NCBI RefSeq assembly: GCF_048593165.1
Contig: NZ_CP184271.1
Strand: one strand, 5' to 3'
Length of the DNA stretch: 64,000 nt
Origin: Pectobacterium sp013449375
GTDB lineage: Bacteria; Pseudomonadota; Gammaproteobacteria; Enterobacterales; Enterobacteriaceae
Each line of letters opens with the position of its first letter. The stretch's first letter is position 1. The notes under the pieces were generated by a model. It searched no databases. It was given only the letters and a program-made list of their open reading frames with translations, and was not told where the DNA came from. Of the stretch, positions 26,396-35,751 are shown in pieces. The translations under genes were made by a program, and so were the position numbers.

Positions 26396-27307
26396 ATGAG
26401 AATCGGTATCGATCTGGGCGGGACGAAAACGGAAGTTATCGCGCTGGATGATGAGGGGCAGGAACGTTTTCGGCAGCGTATGCCGACGCCAAGACATGAC
26501 TACCCAGAAACGCTACGGACTATTGTCACGCTGGTGGAGATGGCTGAAAAAGCAATTGGCTGCGGTGGTAGTGTCGGTGTAGGAATCCCCGGTACGCTGT
26601 CGCCGTTTACTGGCAAGGTAAAAAATGCCAACTCTACCTGGCTCAACGGTCAGGCGCTGGATCGCGATCTCGCCACGCTGCTGAATCGGCCCGTACGCGT
26701 CGCTAATGACGCGAACTGTTTCGCGGTTTCTGAGGCGGTTGACGGTGCTGGGGCAGGGAAGCAAACCGTCTTCGCGGTCATCATTGGAACTGGCTGTGGG
26801 TCGGGCATTGCGCTGAACGGTCAGGCTCACGTCGGCGGTAACGGCATTGCGGGTGAATGGGGGCATAACCCGCTGCCCTGGATGGATGACGATGAGTTGC
26901 GCTACCGGCAGACGGTTCCCTGCTACTGCGGTAAGTCCGGTTGTATTGAAACGTTTATCTCCGGCACTGGGTTTGCCGTGGATTACCATCGTCTGAGCGG
27001 TCAGCCGCACAAGGGCGAGGCGATTATTGCCTTAGCAGAGCAGGGCGATCCCATCGCCGAGCTGGCGTTGCAGCGCTATGAGCATCGTCTGGCAAAATCG
27101 CTGGCGCATGTGATTAACCTGCTCGACCCTGATGTGGTGGTGCTGGGGGGCGGAATGAGCAACGTTTCTCGCCTTTACCAGACCGTGCCGGAAAAGATTA
27201 AACCGTGGATCTTTGGCGGTGAGTGCGAAACGCCCGTGCTTCAGGCCATTCACGGCGACTCCAGCGGAGTACGCGGAGCCGCCTGGCTTTGGCCGAAGAC
27301 GGAGTAA
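26396..27307 (+). CDS. mak: fructokinase (ROK family)
   Basis: A 303-residue cytosolic sugar kinase of the ROK family, matching E. coli Mak (YajF), which phosphorylates fructose and mannose at C6. The ATP-binding start MRIGIDLGGTKTEV, the catalytic region NANSTWLNG and VANDANCFAVSE, and the zinc-binding ROK motif with CYCGKSGCIETF are clear. The frame is open 50 codons upstream, across the repeat, but GGGGAGA lies just before the ATG at 26396, which gives the family length. Confidence 0.96.
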   Translation: MRIGIDLGGTKTEVIALDDEGQERFRQRMPTPRHDYPETLRTIVTLVEMAEKAIGCGGSVGVGIPGTLSPFTGKVKNANSTWLNGQALDRDLATLLNRPVRVANDANCFAVSEAVDGAGAGKQTVFAVIIGTGCGSGIALNGQAHVGGNGIAGEWGHNPLPWMDDDELRYRQTVPCYCGKSGCIETFISGTGFAVDYHRLSGQPHKGEAIIALAEQGDPIAELALQRYEHRLAKSLAHVINLLDPDVVVLGGGMSNVSRLYQTVPEKIKPWIFGGECETPVLQAIHGDSSGVRGAAWLWPKTE

Positions 27308-27325
27308 TTGCAGACCGAGTCATTG

Positions 27326-30300
27326 CTAAACGGCGTACTGTGGCGCCAGTCGGCTGACGCCCAGTCCGTTAACCTTCTGCACTTTGATCTGTACCGGAAT
27401 ACGCTCCTTCATGGCTTCGACATGGCTAATAACGCCGATGGTTTTACCCGAAGCGTTCAGGTTATCCAGCGCGTCCAGCGCGATATCCAGCGTCTCGGCA
27501 TCTAGCGTGCCGAAGCCTTCATCCAGAAATAGCGAGTCGATACTGGCTTTATGGCTGACTAGATCGGACAGCGCTAATGCCAACGACAGACTGACGAGGA
27601 AGCTTTCGCCGCCGGATAGCGTTTTTGTGTCGCGCTCGGCATCCGCTTGCCAGGTATCCATCACCAGAAGTTCCAGTTCGCCACCGGGCTTACGTTTTAG
27701 CTGATAGCGATCGTGCAGGCGTGAAAGCTGGAGATTGGCGAGGTAGACCAGATGATCCAAGGTCAGCCCCTGAGCAAACTTGCGGAACTTATCCCCTTTA
27801 CTTGAACCGATCAGCGAGTTTAGCGTCTCCCAGTCGTCATTTTCTTGCTGACTCTGGGCGATCGCGCTAAGTAAATCCTGCTGGTTCTGACGCTGTTGTT
27901 TATCATCAGCCAACTGGTGTTGGAACTCCCCCTGCTGCCGTAGATTGGTTTTCAGCGTTTCATCCAACGCGGCCACCTGCTGTTGTATCGCCTCCAGCGT
28001 GACGTCTTCCTTCAGGTATGTTGGCCGTTGTTGCTGATGGACACGCAATTCCTGTTCAGCCTGCCGGTGCAGCGCTACCGCCTGCTGCAAGCGCTGATAC
28101 AGCGTTTCCTTTAATGCCTGCAACGTCTGGCGTTCCTGCTCATCAAGTAGGGCATGGAGAAAGGCCGTTTCATCACCGAAAGTGCTTTGCTGCAACGCCT
28201 GAGTGAAGCGTTCGGTCGCATTCTGATACTGGCGCGAATTTTGTTCACATTGCTGCTGCTTGCTTACCAACTCACCGGTCAGGCGGCTCAACGTCGTTTC
28301 GGTTTGCTGACGAGCTGACAGGGCGAGCCTGAGCGCATCGTCATACTGTTGGCTGGTTCGCTGTAACTGTTCGCGTACAGCGACGATTTGCCTGTCGCCA
28401 AACAGTTTCTGCCGCTCTTGTTGGCTGGCGCTGAGCAACGCAAGGTGCTGTTCTAAGTGTTGTTGCTGCGTTTGTATGTGCTGTGTTGCTTCTGTCACGC
28501 TGTGGTGCAGATGCTGAAGATCGCTGTCCAGCGTGGCTAACAGGGGAATTAAGCGAGATTGCTCCTGCTCTTTGGCTTTCCAGTCTTGCCACTCGTTCTC
28601 GCGTTGAGCCAGCCAGTCATCTTGTGCGCCAGTGTCTGGCAGAAGAAGCCCTACTGTTGCCAGCATCTGCGTCATTTCCTGCGTATGCTGCGTGAGTTGC
28701 TGATGCACATGTTGCAGTGACTGGGTTATTTCTTCCTGTATAACGCGTAGCGACGTGTGTTGCTGAACGTTCAGTGCGATTTTCTGGTCGAGTTCCCGCT
28801 GCAATGCCTCTGCGGCAGTCAGTAAATCCTTACTTTCCTGCCACTGTTTTTGTCGCTGCTCGCGGAGGGCAATCTGCTGCCGAATAGCCTGCTCTTCGGC
28901 TTCACGCTGTGTGAGCCAGGCCGTGATGTCGTCCTGCTGTTCCAGCGAGTAGTTAACTTGTAAGCGCTCACTGACATCTTGCCACTGTTGGAGCAGGATT
29001 TGATGTTCGCTATCGAACTGAGCGATATCCTGCTGCAACTGCTCCCTCTGCTGCTCTAGTGAGGCCAATTGCGCCGTCGTATTCGCCAGTGCTGTTGTTA
29101 ACTGGTTCACCTGCTGCTGTAGCGCCGTCAGGCGCTGCTGAGTTTCAGACGGTTGTAGCGCCTGATAGCGCTCAATGGCGGGGTGCTCGGTTGAGCCACA
29201 CAGCGGACAGGCTTCTCCCGCCTGTAGCCGTTGCCGTTCTGCTTCCAGCTTAACAATACGCTCTTCCTGTCGGTACACCGTTTCCAGGTCAGCTAGATGC
29301 TGGCTACGCTGTTCATGCTCGGATTGTTGCTGTTTCCGTAATATTTGCGACTGGTCGATATATCCTTGTATCTCAACCTGTTTGGCGAGGTGCTGCTGCT
29401 TGCGCACCTGAAGACGCTGGAACTGATCGCTGACGGTTGCGAACTGTCGACATGTAGTCTGCTGATCCATGAGCTGATTAAAGCGCTGGTGCAGCGTGGA
29501 AAGCGACTGGTGCGCGTCCTGATGTTGTCGTGCCTCATCATGTTGTGTGAACTGCTGGCGCGCGGCATCAACGACGTTTTGTTGTTCACGCTGCTGTGTC
29601 GCCAGTATTTCGGCTGCTTGCTGTAGCGCCGTCGACTCTTGCGTGTGCTGCGCCTGTTTCTGCTCCAGTTTCCGTTGTTCGTCCTGAAACTGGCGCAGCA
29701 ATCGAAACTCGGCACGCCACTGCGGCAACCACTCTCCCCACTGCTGATAATGCGCGTGTTGCTGTCGGTAAGACTGAATCTGTTCAAGCTGTTGTTTAGC
29801 CTGCTGTTGCTCTGCTGCTATCTGGGTTTGCTTGCTTTCATCGGTGTGCAAGCGAACCTGTATTTTGGCCAGTTCTTCCTGTTGTTGGGCTTGCTGCTGC
29901 ACCAGCGTGGCAATGTAATGATCAAGCGGCACAACCTGTTCGTTGATTAACAACTCTTGTTGCTGCCGTACCTGTGTGTGTCCATTAACATCCTGCTCGG
30001 CTTTTTCTTCCTGCTGGCGTAGCGTTGTCAGCGCCGTTTGCTCGGCAGCCTGCTTTGCTGTCAGTTGTTCAATGTGCTGGGCGAGCACAAGAGACTCTTG
30101 CCGATAGCGCTCTCGCTCCTGATGTAGCGGCCTCAGTTTTTCTGCGGGGTCGCTGCTGGCTAGCTTGTCGAGCTGTGGCTTAGCCTGCTGAATGGCGGAT
30201 TCGGCGCTCGTATGCAGTGTTTGCGTGTCGGTTAGCTGTGTTTGCCGCTGCGTCAGTTGTTCAAACCAGCGCAGCGTAGTCAGTGCTTGCTCTCGCTCGA

Positions 30301-31009
30301 CATTGCCCCGTTGCTCCTGCTGGATCAGCGCGGTAAGCTGTTCTTCCACCTGCTGACGTTGTTCGTCGGTTAACAATTGAATGCCTGATGCGCGCGCCTG
30401 TAGCGTGCTCAGTGTGATGTTTGCCTGCTTGTGTTTGTCATAGACGCGTTCGGAAATCAGGCCGTAAATGTCCGTGCCGGTCAGCTCTTCCAGCAGTTCT
30501 GCTCGGTCGTCTGCTTTGGCGTTGAGGAAGGCGGAAAATTGTCCCTGCGACAGCATCATGGATCGCGTGAAGCGGCCGAAATCCAGTCCGGTGAGCTGCG
30601 TGATCATCTCTTTCTTATCATTGAGCTTTTCACACAGAATTTTGCCGTCTTCAATGAGAGCGAGTTCGGCCTTGGGAGACTGCAAATTGCCGTCAGGGAC
30701 ATTTCTAGCCCGACGCTGGCTCCAGAACGCGCGGTACCCCACGCCTTTCACCTCGAATTCGACTTCAGCAAGGCACTCTGCGGTATTGCGCGTCATCAGG
30801 TCATTCTGGCTGGCGGAAAGCAGGCCAAGCCGTGGTGTTTCGTGGTACAGAGCCAGACAGATGGCATCCAGCAGCGTGGTTTTCCCCGCGCCAGTCGGGC
30901 CAGTAATGGCAAATAAGCCGTTGCTGGAAAACGGCTCCTGCGTGAAGTCGATCTTCCATTCACCTTTCAGCGCATTGAGGTTCTTTAAGCGCAGACTGAG
31001 AATTTTCAT
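27326..31009 (-). CDS. sbcC: exonuclease subunit SbcC
   Basis: A 1227-residue SMC-like ATPase that with SbcD forms a nuclease cutting DNA hairpins and protein-blocked ends. The N-terminal Walker A is GPTGAGKTTLLDAI near residue 40. Two very long glutamine-rich coiled coils flank the zinc hook CPLCGSTEHP near residue 605. The C-terminal ATPase half carries TLSGGESFLVSLSLALAL and LFLDEGFGTLDAE. It overlaps sbcD by four bases (ATGA), so translation is likely coupled. It is somewhat longer than E. coli SbcC (1048), mainly in the coiled coil. Confidence 0.97.
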   Translation of the reverse strand: MKILSLRLKNLNALKGEWKIDFTQEPFSSNGLFAITGPTGAGKTTLLDAICLALYHETPRLGLLSASQNDLMTRNTAECLAEVEFEVKGVGYRAFWSQRRARNVPDGNLQSPKAELALIEDGKILCEKLNDKKEMITQLTGLDFGRFTRSMMLSQGQFSAFLNAKADDRAELLEELTGTDIYGLISERVYDKHKQANITLSTLQARASGIQLLTDEQRQQVEEQLTALIQQEQRGNVEREQALTTLRWFEQLTQRQTQLTDTQTLHTSAESAIQQAKPQLDKLASSDPAEKLRPLHQERERYRQESLVLAQHIEQLTAKQAAEQTALTTLRQQEEKAEQDVNGHTQVRQQQELLINEQVVPLDHYIATLVQQQAQQQEELAKIQVRLHTDESKQTQIAAEQQQAKQQLEQIQSYRQQHAHYQQWGEWLPQWRAEFRLLRQFQDEQRKLEQKQAQHTQESTALQQAAEILATQQREQQNVVDAARQQFTQHDEARQHQDAHQSLSTLHQRFNQLMDQQTTCRQFATVSDQFQRLQVRKQQHLAKQVEIQGYIDQSQILRKQQQSEHEQRSQHLADLETVYRQEERIVKLEAERQRLQAGEACPLCGSTEHPAIERYQALQPSETQQRLTALQQQVNQLTTALANTTAQLASLEQQREQLQQDIAQFDSEHQILLQQWQDVSERLQVNYSLEQQDDITAWLTQREAEEQAIRQQIALREQRQKQWQESKDLLTAAEALQRELDQKIALNVQQHTSLRVIQEEITQSLQHVHQQLTQHTQEMTQMLATVGLLLPDTGAQDDWLAQRENEWQDWKAKEQEQSRLIPLLATLDSDLQHLHHSVTEATQHIQTQQQHLEQHLALLSASQQERQKLFGDRQIVAVREQLQRTSQQYDDALRLALSARQQTETTLSRLTGELVSKQQQCEQNSRQYQNATERFTQALQQSTFGDETAFLHALLDEQERQTLQALKETLYQRLQQAVALHRQAEQELRVHQQQRPTYLKEDVTLEAIQQQVAALDETLKTNLRQQGEFQHQLADDKQQRQNQQDLLSAIAQSQQENDDWETLNSLIGSSKGDKFRKFAQGLTLDHLVYLANLQLSRLHDRYQLKRKPGGELELLVMDTWQADAERDTKTLSGGESFLVSLSLALALSDLVSHKASIDSLFLDEGFGTLDAETLDIALDALDNLNASGKTIGVISHVEAMKERIPVQIKVQKVNGLGVSRLAPQYAV

Positions 31010-32244
31010 TTGGCGGGCTCGCTATTTTCCAGTTCATCAATAACCTGATTAAACAGCGTGCGGACACGCTGCTGGCGACCCTCTTCCATGTCTGTCTCCG
31101 TTGCCAGACGCCGTTCAAAAACGTCATGTACGCTGAGTTCGTTCAGCGTTTCTTTGTCCTGTTGCGTCATTGCCTGCAGGCGCTGTTCGCGCGTGCGACG
31201 TAGCAAAAGCACCTCAACGGGCAGGTTCTCGGTCATCGCCTGAATGCGTTTTTGCATGTCGCTGAGGTAATCCTGCGTGCTGATTTCGATATCCAGCCAT
31301 ACCGGTTTATCGCCTCGATAGTCCTGAAACGCGGCCAACTGTCGTTCAATGTCGCTCAGGCTACCTTTAATCAACTGCATCGGCTGAGTGACGGGAATAG
31401 GCAGGATGTCTATCTGCGGTGGAATAGGCGGTGACGCGTTTGGTGTAAAACTGACCAGACAAACGGACTTATCACTGTTGAGTTCGTCAAAACTTAGCGG
31501 AATAGGCGAACCGCTGTAGCGAATGTGCTCGCTTTGCGTCACGCGCTGCGGGCGGTGAATATGGCCAAGCGCGATATAATCCGCAGGCGGAAAAGCCTGT
31601 GCAGGGAAAGCATCGAGCGTACCAATATAGATATCGCGTACGGATTCTGAGGCGGTTGCGCCAACCGTCGTCAGGTGCCCTGTTGCGATAATTGGCAGCG
31701 GCAGGCCAAGTTCATCGCGTTTTTGACAAGCCCGTTGGTAACACTGTTGGTAGTGCGCGGTAATCGCTTCCTGTAGCGCCAACTGTTTTTCATCCCCAGA
31801 TTGCCCAGCTTTGCTGGTCAATACATCGCGTGGGCGTAAAAAAGGAATAGCGCAGAGCATGGCACCGGGCTGCTGCTGACGATTTTCCAGCAGGAGCACC
31901 TGCTGGGCGGGATCATCGCTGGCGCAGGCAACCACGTGCGTGTTCAGGCAGGCCAGCAAATCGCGGGATTCATTTAACATCGCGACGGAATCATGGTTTC
32001 CGCCGAGAATGATGAGCTGACAGCCGGTACGCTGTAGCGCTACCACGAAGCTATAATACATTTCCCGCGCATAGCTGGGGGGCGAGCCGTTATCAAAAAC
32101 ATCGCCTGCGACGATAATGGCATCGACCTGATGCTGCTCCACCTGAGCGATGAGCCAGTGAAGAAAAGCCTGATGTTCAGCGCTTCGGCTTTTGGTATAA
32201 AAATATTGTCCTAAATGCCAATCGGCGGTGTGGATAATGCGCAT
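31006..32244 (-). CDS. sbcD: exonuclease subunit SbcD
   Basis: A 412-residue metallophosphoesterase nuclease subunit. Metal-site motifs are HTADWHLGQ, AGDVFDNGSP, GGNHDSV, TGHLTT and ALGHIHRPQ. The frame is open 16 codons upstream; the ATG at 32244, with GAGAGA ahead, gives the family start MRIIHTADWH. It is the first gene of the sbcDC operon and is divergent from phoB, as in E. coli. Confidence 0.97.
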   Translation of the reverse strand: MRIIHTADWHLGQYFYTKSRSAEHQAFLHWLIAQVEQHQVDAIIVAGDVFDNGSPPSYAREMYYSFVVALQRTGCQLIILGGNHDSVAMLNESRDLLACLNTHVVACASDDPAQQVLLLENRQQQPGAMLCAIPFLRPRDVLTSKAGQSGDEKQLALQEAITAHYQQCYQRACQKRDELGLPLPIIATGHLTTVGATASESVRDIYIGTLDAFPAQAFPPADYIALGHIHRPQRVTQSEHIRYSGSPIPLSFDELNSDKSVCLVSFTPNASPPIPPQIDILPIPVTQPMQLIKGSLSDIERQLAAFQDYRGDKPVWLDIEISTQDYLSDMQKRIQAMTENLPVEVLLLRRTREQRLQAMTQQDKETLNELSVHDVFERRLATETDMEEGRQQRVRTLFNQVIDELENSEPAK

Positions 32245-32446
32245 CGTGCTCTCTCGATATTCATGCCGCATGGCGGTGGATGACGTTGTCATTATAGGGA
32301 AGGATGTGCTGTCATCGTAATGCCATGATTATATATAGCAGGGATGACGGCTGTCGCGCTGGGATCCGGAGTTTGGAAAGCGGCTCGAAAAATCGGATGT
32401 ATGCGTTGTAACATCGCGCGGAGAGGGCCGTGTGTTTTTCATAAAT

Positions 32447-32464
32447 CTGTCATAAAACTGACGC
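32447..32464 (+). promoter_or_regulatory. Pho box upstream of phoB
   Basis: CTGTCATAAAACTGACGC closely follows the PhoB-box consensus CTGTCATAWAWCTGTCAY and lies 52 bases before the phoB start codon. It indicates autoregulation of phoBR under phosphate limitation, as known in E. coli. Confidence 0.88.
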
Positions 32465-32515
32465 ATAATGCCTTTCGCTTGCTAACAGCGACGATGATTA
32501 ACGACAGGATTAACA

Positions 32516-33205
32516 ATGGCAAAACGCATATTAGTCGTGGAAGATGAAGCACCAATTCGTGAAATGGTCTGCTTTGTACTGGAACAAAATGGTTATCAGC
32601 CAGTTGAAGCCGAAGATTATGACAGTGCAGTAACGCAACTGTCGGAGCCGTTCCCTGAACTGGTGTTATTGGACTGGATGCTGCCAGGAGGTTCGGGCCT
32701 GCAATTCATCAAGCATATGAAGCGCGAGGCGCTGACGCGTGATATTCCGGTGATGATGTTGACCGCCCGCGGTGAAGAAGAAGACCGTGTACGTGGTCTT
32801 GAAGTGGGTGCGGATGATTACATTACCAAGCCGTTTTCGCCCAAAGAATTAGTGGCGCGTATCAAAGCCGTGATGCGCCGTATTTCACCGATGGCGGTGG
32901 AAGAAGTCATTGAAATGCGAGGCCTGAGTCTTGATCCTTCCTCACATCGCGTGACGACTGAAGAGCACGCGTTGGATATGGGACCGACGGAATTTAAACT
33001 GCTGCATTTCTTTATGACGCATCCTGAACGCGTTTATAGCCGGGAACAGTTGCTGAATCACGTTTGGGGCACTAACGTTTATGTTGAGGATCGTACTGTC
33101 GACGTTCATATTCGTCGCCTGCGTAAAGCACTGGAAACCAGCGGACATGACAAAATGGTGCAAACCGTTCGGGGAACGGGCTACCGTTTTTCAACGCGTT
33201 ACTGA
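32516..33205 (+). CDS. phoB: phosphate response regulator PhoB
   Basis: A 229-residue OmpR-type response regulator that activates the Pho regulon when phosphorylated. The receiver domain has the acidic pair VVEDEAP, the phospho-acceptor aspartate 53 in LLDWMLPG, and the lysine in YITKPFSPKE. The winged-helix DNA-binding domain covers residues 130-229 and ends MVQTVRGTGYRFSTRY. A Pho box precedes it. It is followed by phoR after 27 bases. Confidence 0.98.
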   Translation: MAKRILVVEDEAPIREMVCFVLEQNGYQPVEAEDYDSAVTQLSEPFPELVLLDWMLPGGSGLQFIKHMKREALTRDIPVMMLTARGEEEDRVRGLEVGADDYITKPFSPKELVARIKAVMRRISPMAVEEVIEMRGLSLDPSSHRVTTEEHALDMGPTEFKLLHFFMTHPERVYSREQLLNHVWGTNVYVEDRTVDVHIRRLRKALETSGHDKMVQTVRGTGYRFSTRY

Positions 33206-33232
33206 GCTGATCGTAACCGGAGACACATTAAC

Positions 33233-34555
33233 GTGCTAGAACGCTTATCCTGGAAAAGGCTGGCATTGGAGCTGGCTTTTTTTTGTTTGCCCGCGTTGCT
33301 GCTGGGGTTGATTTTTGGTTATCTGCCCTGGTTTCTGCTGGTCGCCGTCTTAGGCTTATTGTGTTGGAATTTTTATAACCAACTGAAACTCTCTTATTGG
33401 CTGTGGGTTGATCGTAGCATGACGCCACCGCCTGGCCGCTGGAGCTGGGAACCGCTGTTTTACGGGCTCTATCAGATGCAGTTGCGTAACCGCCGCCGAC
33501 GCCGTGAGTTGGCGCTCCTGATCAAGCGGTTTCGCAGCGGGGCTGAATCCTTGCCGGATGCCGTGGTGATCACCACCGAAGAAGGAACGATCTTCTGGTG
33601 TAATCATCTGGCGCAGCACCTACTGAATTTCCGCTGGCCGGAAGATAACGGTCAGAATATCCTCAACTTATTGCGTTATCCCGAATTCACGAATTACATG
33701 AAAGGACAGGATTTTAGCCGTCCTCTCACGTTGCAGTTGAATAATTCCCACCATGTTGAATTCCGCGTGATGCCCTATTCCGAAGGCCAGCTACTGATGG
33801 TGGCGCGTGATATTACGCAAATGCACCAGCTTGAAGGTGCCAGACGTAACTTCTTTGCCAACGTGAGCCATGAACTGCGTACGCCGCTGACGGTGTTGCA
33901 GGGCTATCTGGAAATGATGCAGGAAGAAACGCTGGATGCGGCGCTACGCGGAAAAGCGCTGAATACCATGCAGGAGCAGACCCGACGCATGGACGGGCTG
34001 GTCAAACAACTGCTGACCCTGTCCCGTATTGAGGCGGCGACGGCAATCGATCTGAATGAAAAAGTCGATATTCCATTGATGCTGCGCGTATTGCAGCGTG
34101 AAGCGCAGACGCTGAGTCAGGGGCGTCATGAGATTGTCTTTCGTGTGAACGAAAGCCTCCGCGTGTTTGGTAATGAAGAACAGCTGCGCAGTGCGGTATC
34201 CAACCTGGTGTATAACGCAGTCAACCATACGCCGGCGGGAACGCGTATCGAAGTCTGCTGGCAGAAGATCCCGCAGGGCGCGCAATTTCAGGTCAGCGAT
34301 AACGGGCCGGGTATTGCGGCCGAGCACTTGCCGCGCCTGACGGAACGCTTTTATCGGGTGGATAAGGCACGTTCACGACAAACGGGCGGCAGCGGGCTGG
34401 GTCTGGCGATTGTGAAGCATGCGCTCAGCCATCATGATTCTCGTCTGGAGATAATGAGTGAGGATGGTCTGGGCTCACGTTTTGTCTTTACGTTGCCGAA
34501 TCGGTTGATTGTCCCAGCCTCTCTGGCTGAAAATACGGTGAAACCTTCGGCCTGA
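33233..34555 (+). CDS. phoR: phosphate regulon sensor kinase PhoR
   Basis: A 440-residue inner-membrane histidine kinase for PhoB. Two N-terminal membrane helices lie in residues 10-50, then an arginine-rich linker, a PAS domain (about 95-190), the phospho-acceptor histidine 213 in NVSHELRTPLT, and the ATPase domain with AVNHTPAG, DNGPGI and GGSGLGLAIVKHAL. As in E. coli PhoR there is almost no periplasmic part; control is through the Pst/PhoU complex. Starts with GTG. Sixteen bases separate it from the PstS-like gene. Confidence 0.97.
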   Translation: MLERLSWKRLALELAFFCLPALLLGLIFGYLPWFLLVAVLGLLCWNFYNQLKLSYWLWVDRSMTPPPGRWSWEPLFYGLYQMQLRNRRRRRELALLIKRFRSGAESLPDAVVITTEEGTIFWCNHLAQHLLNFRWPEDNGQNILNLLRYPEFTNYMKGQDFSRPLTLQLNNSHHVEFRVMPYSEGQLLMVARDITQMHQLEGARRNFFANVSHELRTPLTVLQGYLEMMQEETLDAALRGKALNTMQEQTRRMDGLVKQLLTLSRIEAATAIDLNEKVDIPLMLRVLQREAQTLSQGRHEIVFRVNESLRVFGNEEQLRSAVSNLVYNAVNHTPAGTRIEVCWQKIPQGAQFQVSDNGPGIAAEHLPRLTERFYRVDKARSRQTGGSGLGLAIVKHALSHHDSRLEIMSEDGLGSRFVFTLPNRLIVPASLAENTVKPSA

Positions 34556-34570
34556 CGGAAAACGCTATCT

Positions 34571-35509
34571 ATGACATCCGCCACTCGTATTGTGGGCGCT
34601 TTTTTACTGTTGTTCAGCGCGTTTTGCGCTGCGCAGCCTCGCCAGATGCTGGCGGGCAATCTCTCCAGCGCGGGGTCGGATACGCTGGCTAATCTGATGG
34701 CTTTTTGGGCGGCGGATTTCAGCCAGCATTACCCGAATGTGAATTTACAGATTCAGGCCGCTGGGTCATCTTCGGCACCGACGTCTCTGGCATCGGGCGC
34801 AGCGCAGCTTGGGCCGATGAGCAGGGCGATGAAAGCCAGCGAGATTCACGCATTCGTCCAGCACTACGGCTATCCACCGCTGGCGGTGCCGGTCGCGATG
34901 GATGCGCTGGTCGTGCTGGTCAATCAGGATAACCCGCTGCCTGGGTTGAACTTGTCGCAGTTGGACGCCATCTTTTCGATTACGCAGCGATGTGGTAACC
35001 ATCAGCCGATAAAACAGTGGGGCGATCTCGGCTTACGTGGCAGTTGGGAAAAGCGTACGCTACTGCGCTATGGACGAAACTCTGCGTCAGGAACCTATGG
35101 GTTCTTTAAGCAAAAGGCGCTATGCCGTGGCGATTTTCTTCCTCAAATCAATGAGCTGCCTGGCTCAGCGTCTGTCGTACAAGCGGTTGCTGCATCAACC
35201 GATGCTATCGGCTATGCCAGCGTGGGCTTTCGCACCAGCGGTGTGAGAATGCTGCCGTTAGCTGCACAAGGGACCGACTACATCTACCCCTCGACTGAAA
35301 ATATCCGTAGCGGTTTATACCCTTACACCCGTTACCTTTACATCTATGTGAACAAAGCACCTAGCCAGCCGCTGGAAGCGCTGACGGCGGCATTTTTAGA
35401 TCGTGTGCTGTCCGAAACAGGGCAGTCGCTGGTGAACCAAGATGGCTATTTACCGCTGCCGGAAGAAACGCGTCGCCAGGCGCGTCAGCAGATTGGCCTG
35501 CCAGAGTAA
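34571..35509 (+). CDS. PstS-like periplasmic binding protein linked to phoBR
   Basis: A 312-residue exported protein of the phosphate-binding (PBP/PstS) family. A signal peptide ends near residue 21 (SAFCAA). Family ligand segments are seen: NLSSAGSDTLANLM, QAAGSSSAPTSL, GPMSR and RYGRNSASGTYGFF. No ABC permease or ATPase gene lies beside it, so it is an orphan binding protein. It follows phoR by 16 bases and ends in a strong hairpin, so it is probably co-transcribed with phoBR and induced by low phosphate. It may feed a Pst transporter encoded elsewhere or act as a periplasmic phosphate reserve or sensor. E. coli lacks a gene here. Confidence 0.85.
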   Translation: MTSATRIVGAFLLLFSAFCAAQPRQMLAGNLSSAGSDTLANLMAFWAADFSQHYPNVNLQIQAAGSSSAPTSLASGAAQLGPMSRAMKASEIHAFVQHYGYPPLAVPVAMDALVVLVNQDNPLPGLNLSQLDAIFSITQRCGNHQPIKQWGDLGLRGSWEKRTLLRYGRNSASGTYGFFKQKALCRGDFLPQINELPGSASVVQAVAASTDAIGYASVGFRTSGVRMLPLAAQGTDYIYPSTENIRSGLYPYTRYLYIYVNKAPSQPLEALTAAFLDRVLSETGQSLVNQDGYLPLPEETRRQARQQIGLPE

Positions 35510-35537
35510 TTCAGCTTTCCACCACCCATTTGTGATG

Positions 35538-35576
35538 TTTTCACATTACATGAATTTTCTTCATGTAATGTGAAAA
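35538..35576 (+). terminator. perfect 17-bp inverted repeat after the PstS-like gene
   Basis: TTTTCACATTACATGAA, loop TTTTC, TTCATGTAATGTGAAAA. It lies 28 bases after the stop codon and most likely ends the phoBR transcript, though the stem is AT-rich. Confidence 0.75.
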
Positions 35577-35625
35577 TTCTTCTATTGCCCTGCGGTTTGT
35601 CACGTGACAGGATAGCTTTAAATTC

Positions 35626-35641
35626 AGACGTCCAGATGGCT
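35626..35641. promoter_or_regulatory. candidate tandem Met boxes (MetJ operator)
   Basis: AGACGTCC followed directly by AGATGGCT. The MetJ box is AGACGTCT repeated in tandem; these two units match it at 7 of 8 and 6 of 8 positions. They lie 110 bases before the MetE-like gene, a sensible operator position, and support a methionine-linked role for that gene. Confidence 0.6.
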
Positions 35642-35751
35642 AAATAAGATTAACTGTAACTATCTCTCTGGGCAAATATTTCATATTGAAACTATCTGTC
35701 AGCATGCTTCTTTCCTGAAGATTGGTGCTGGCAACATGTCAGGAGCGACAC

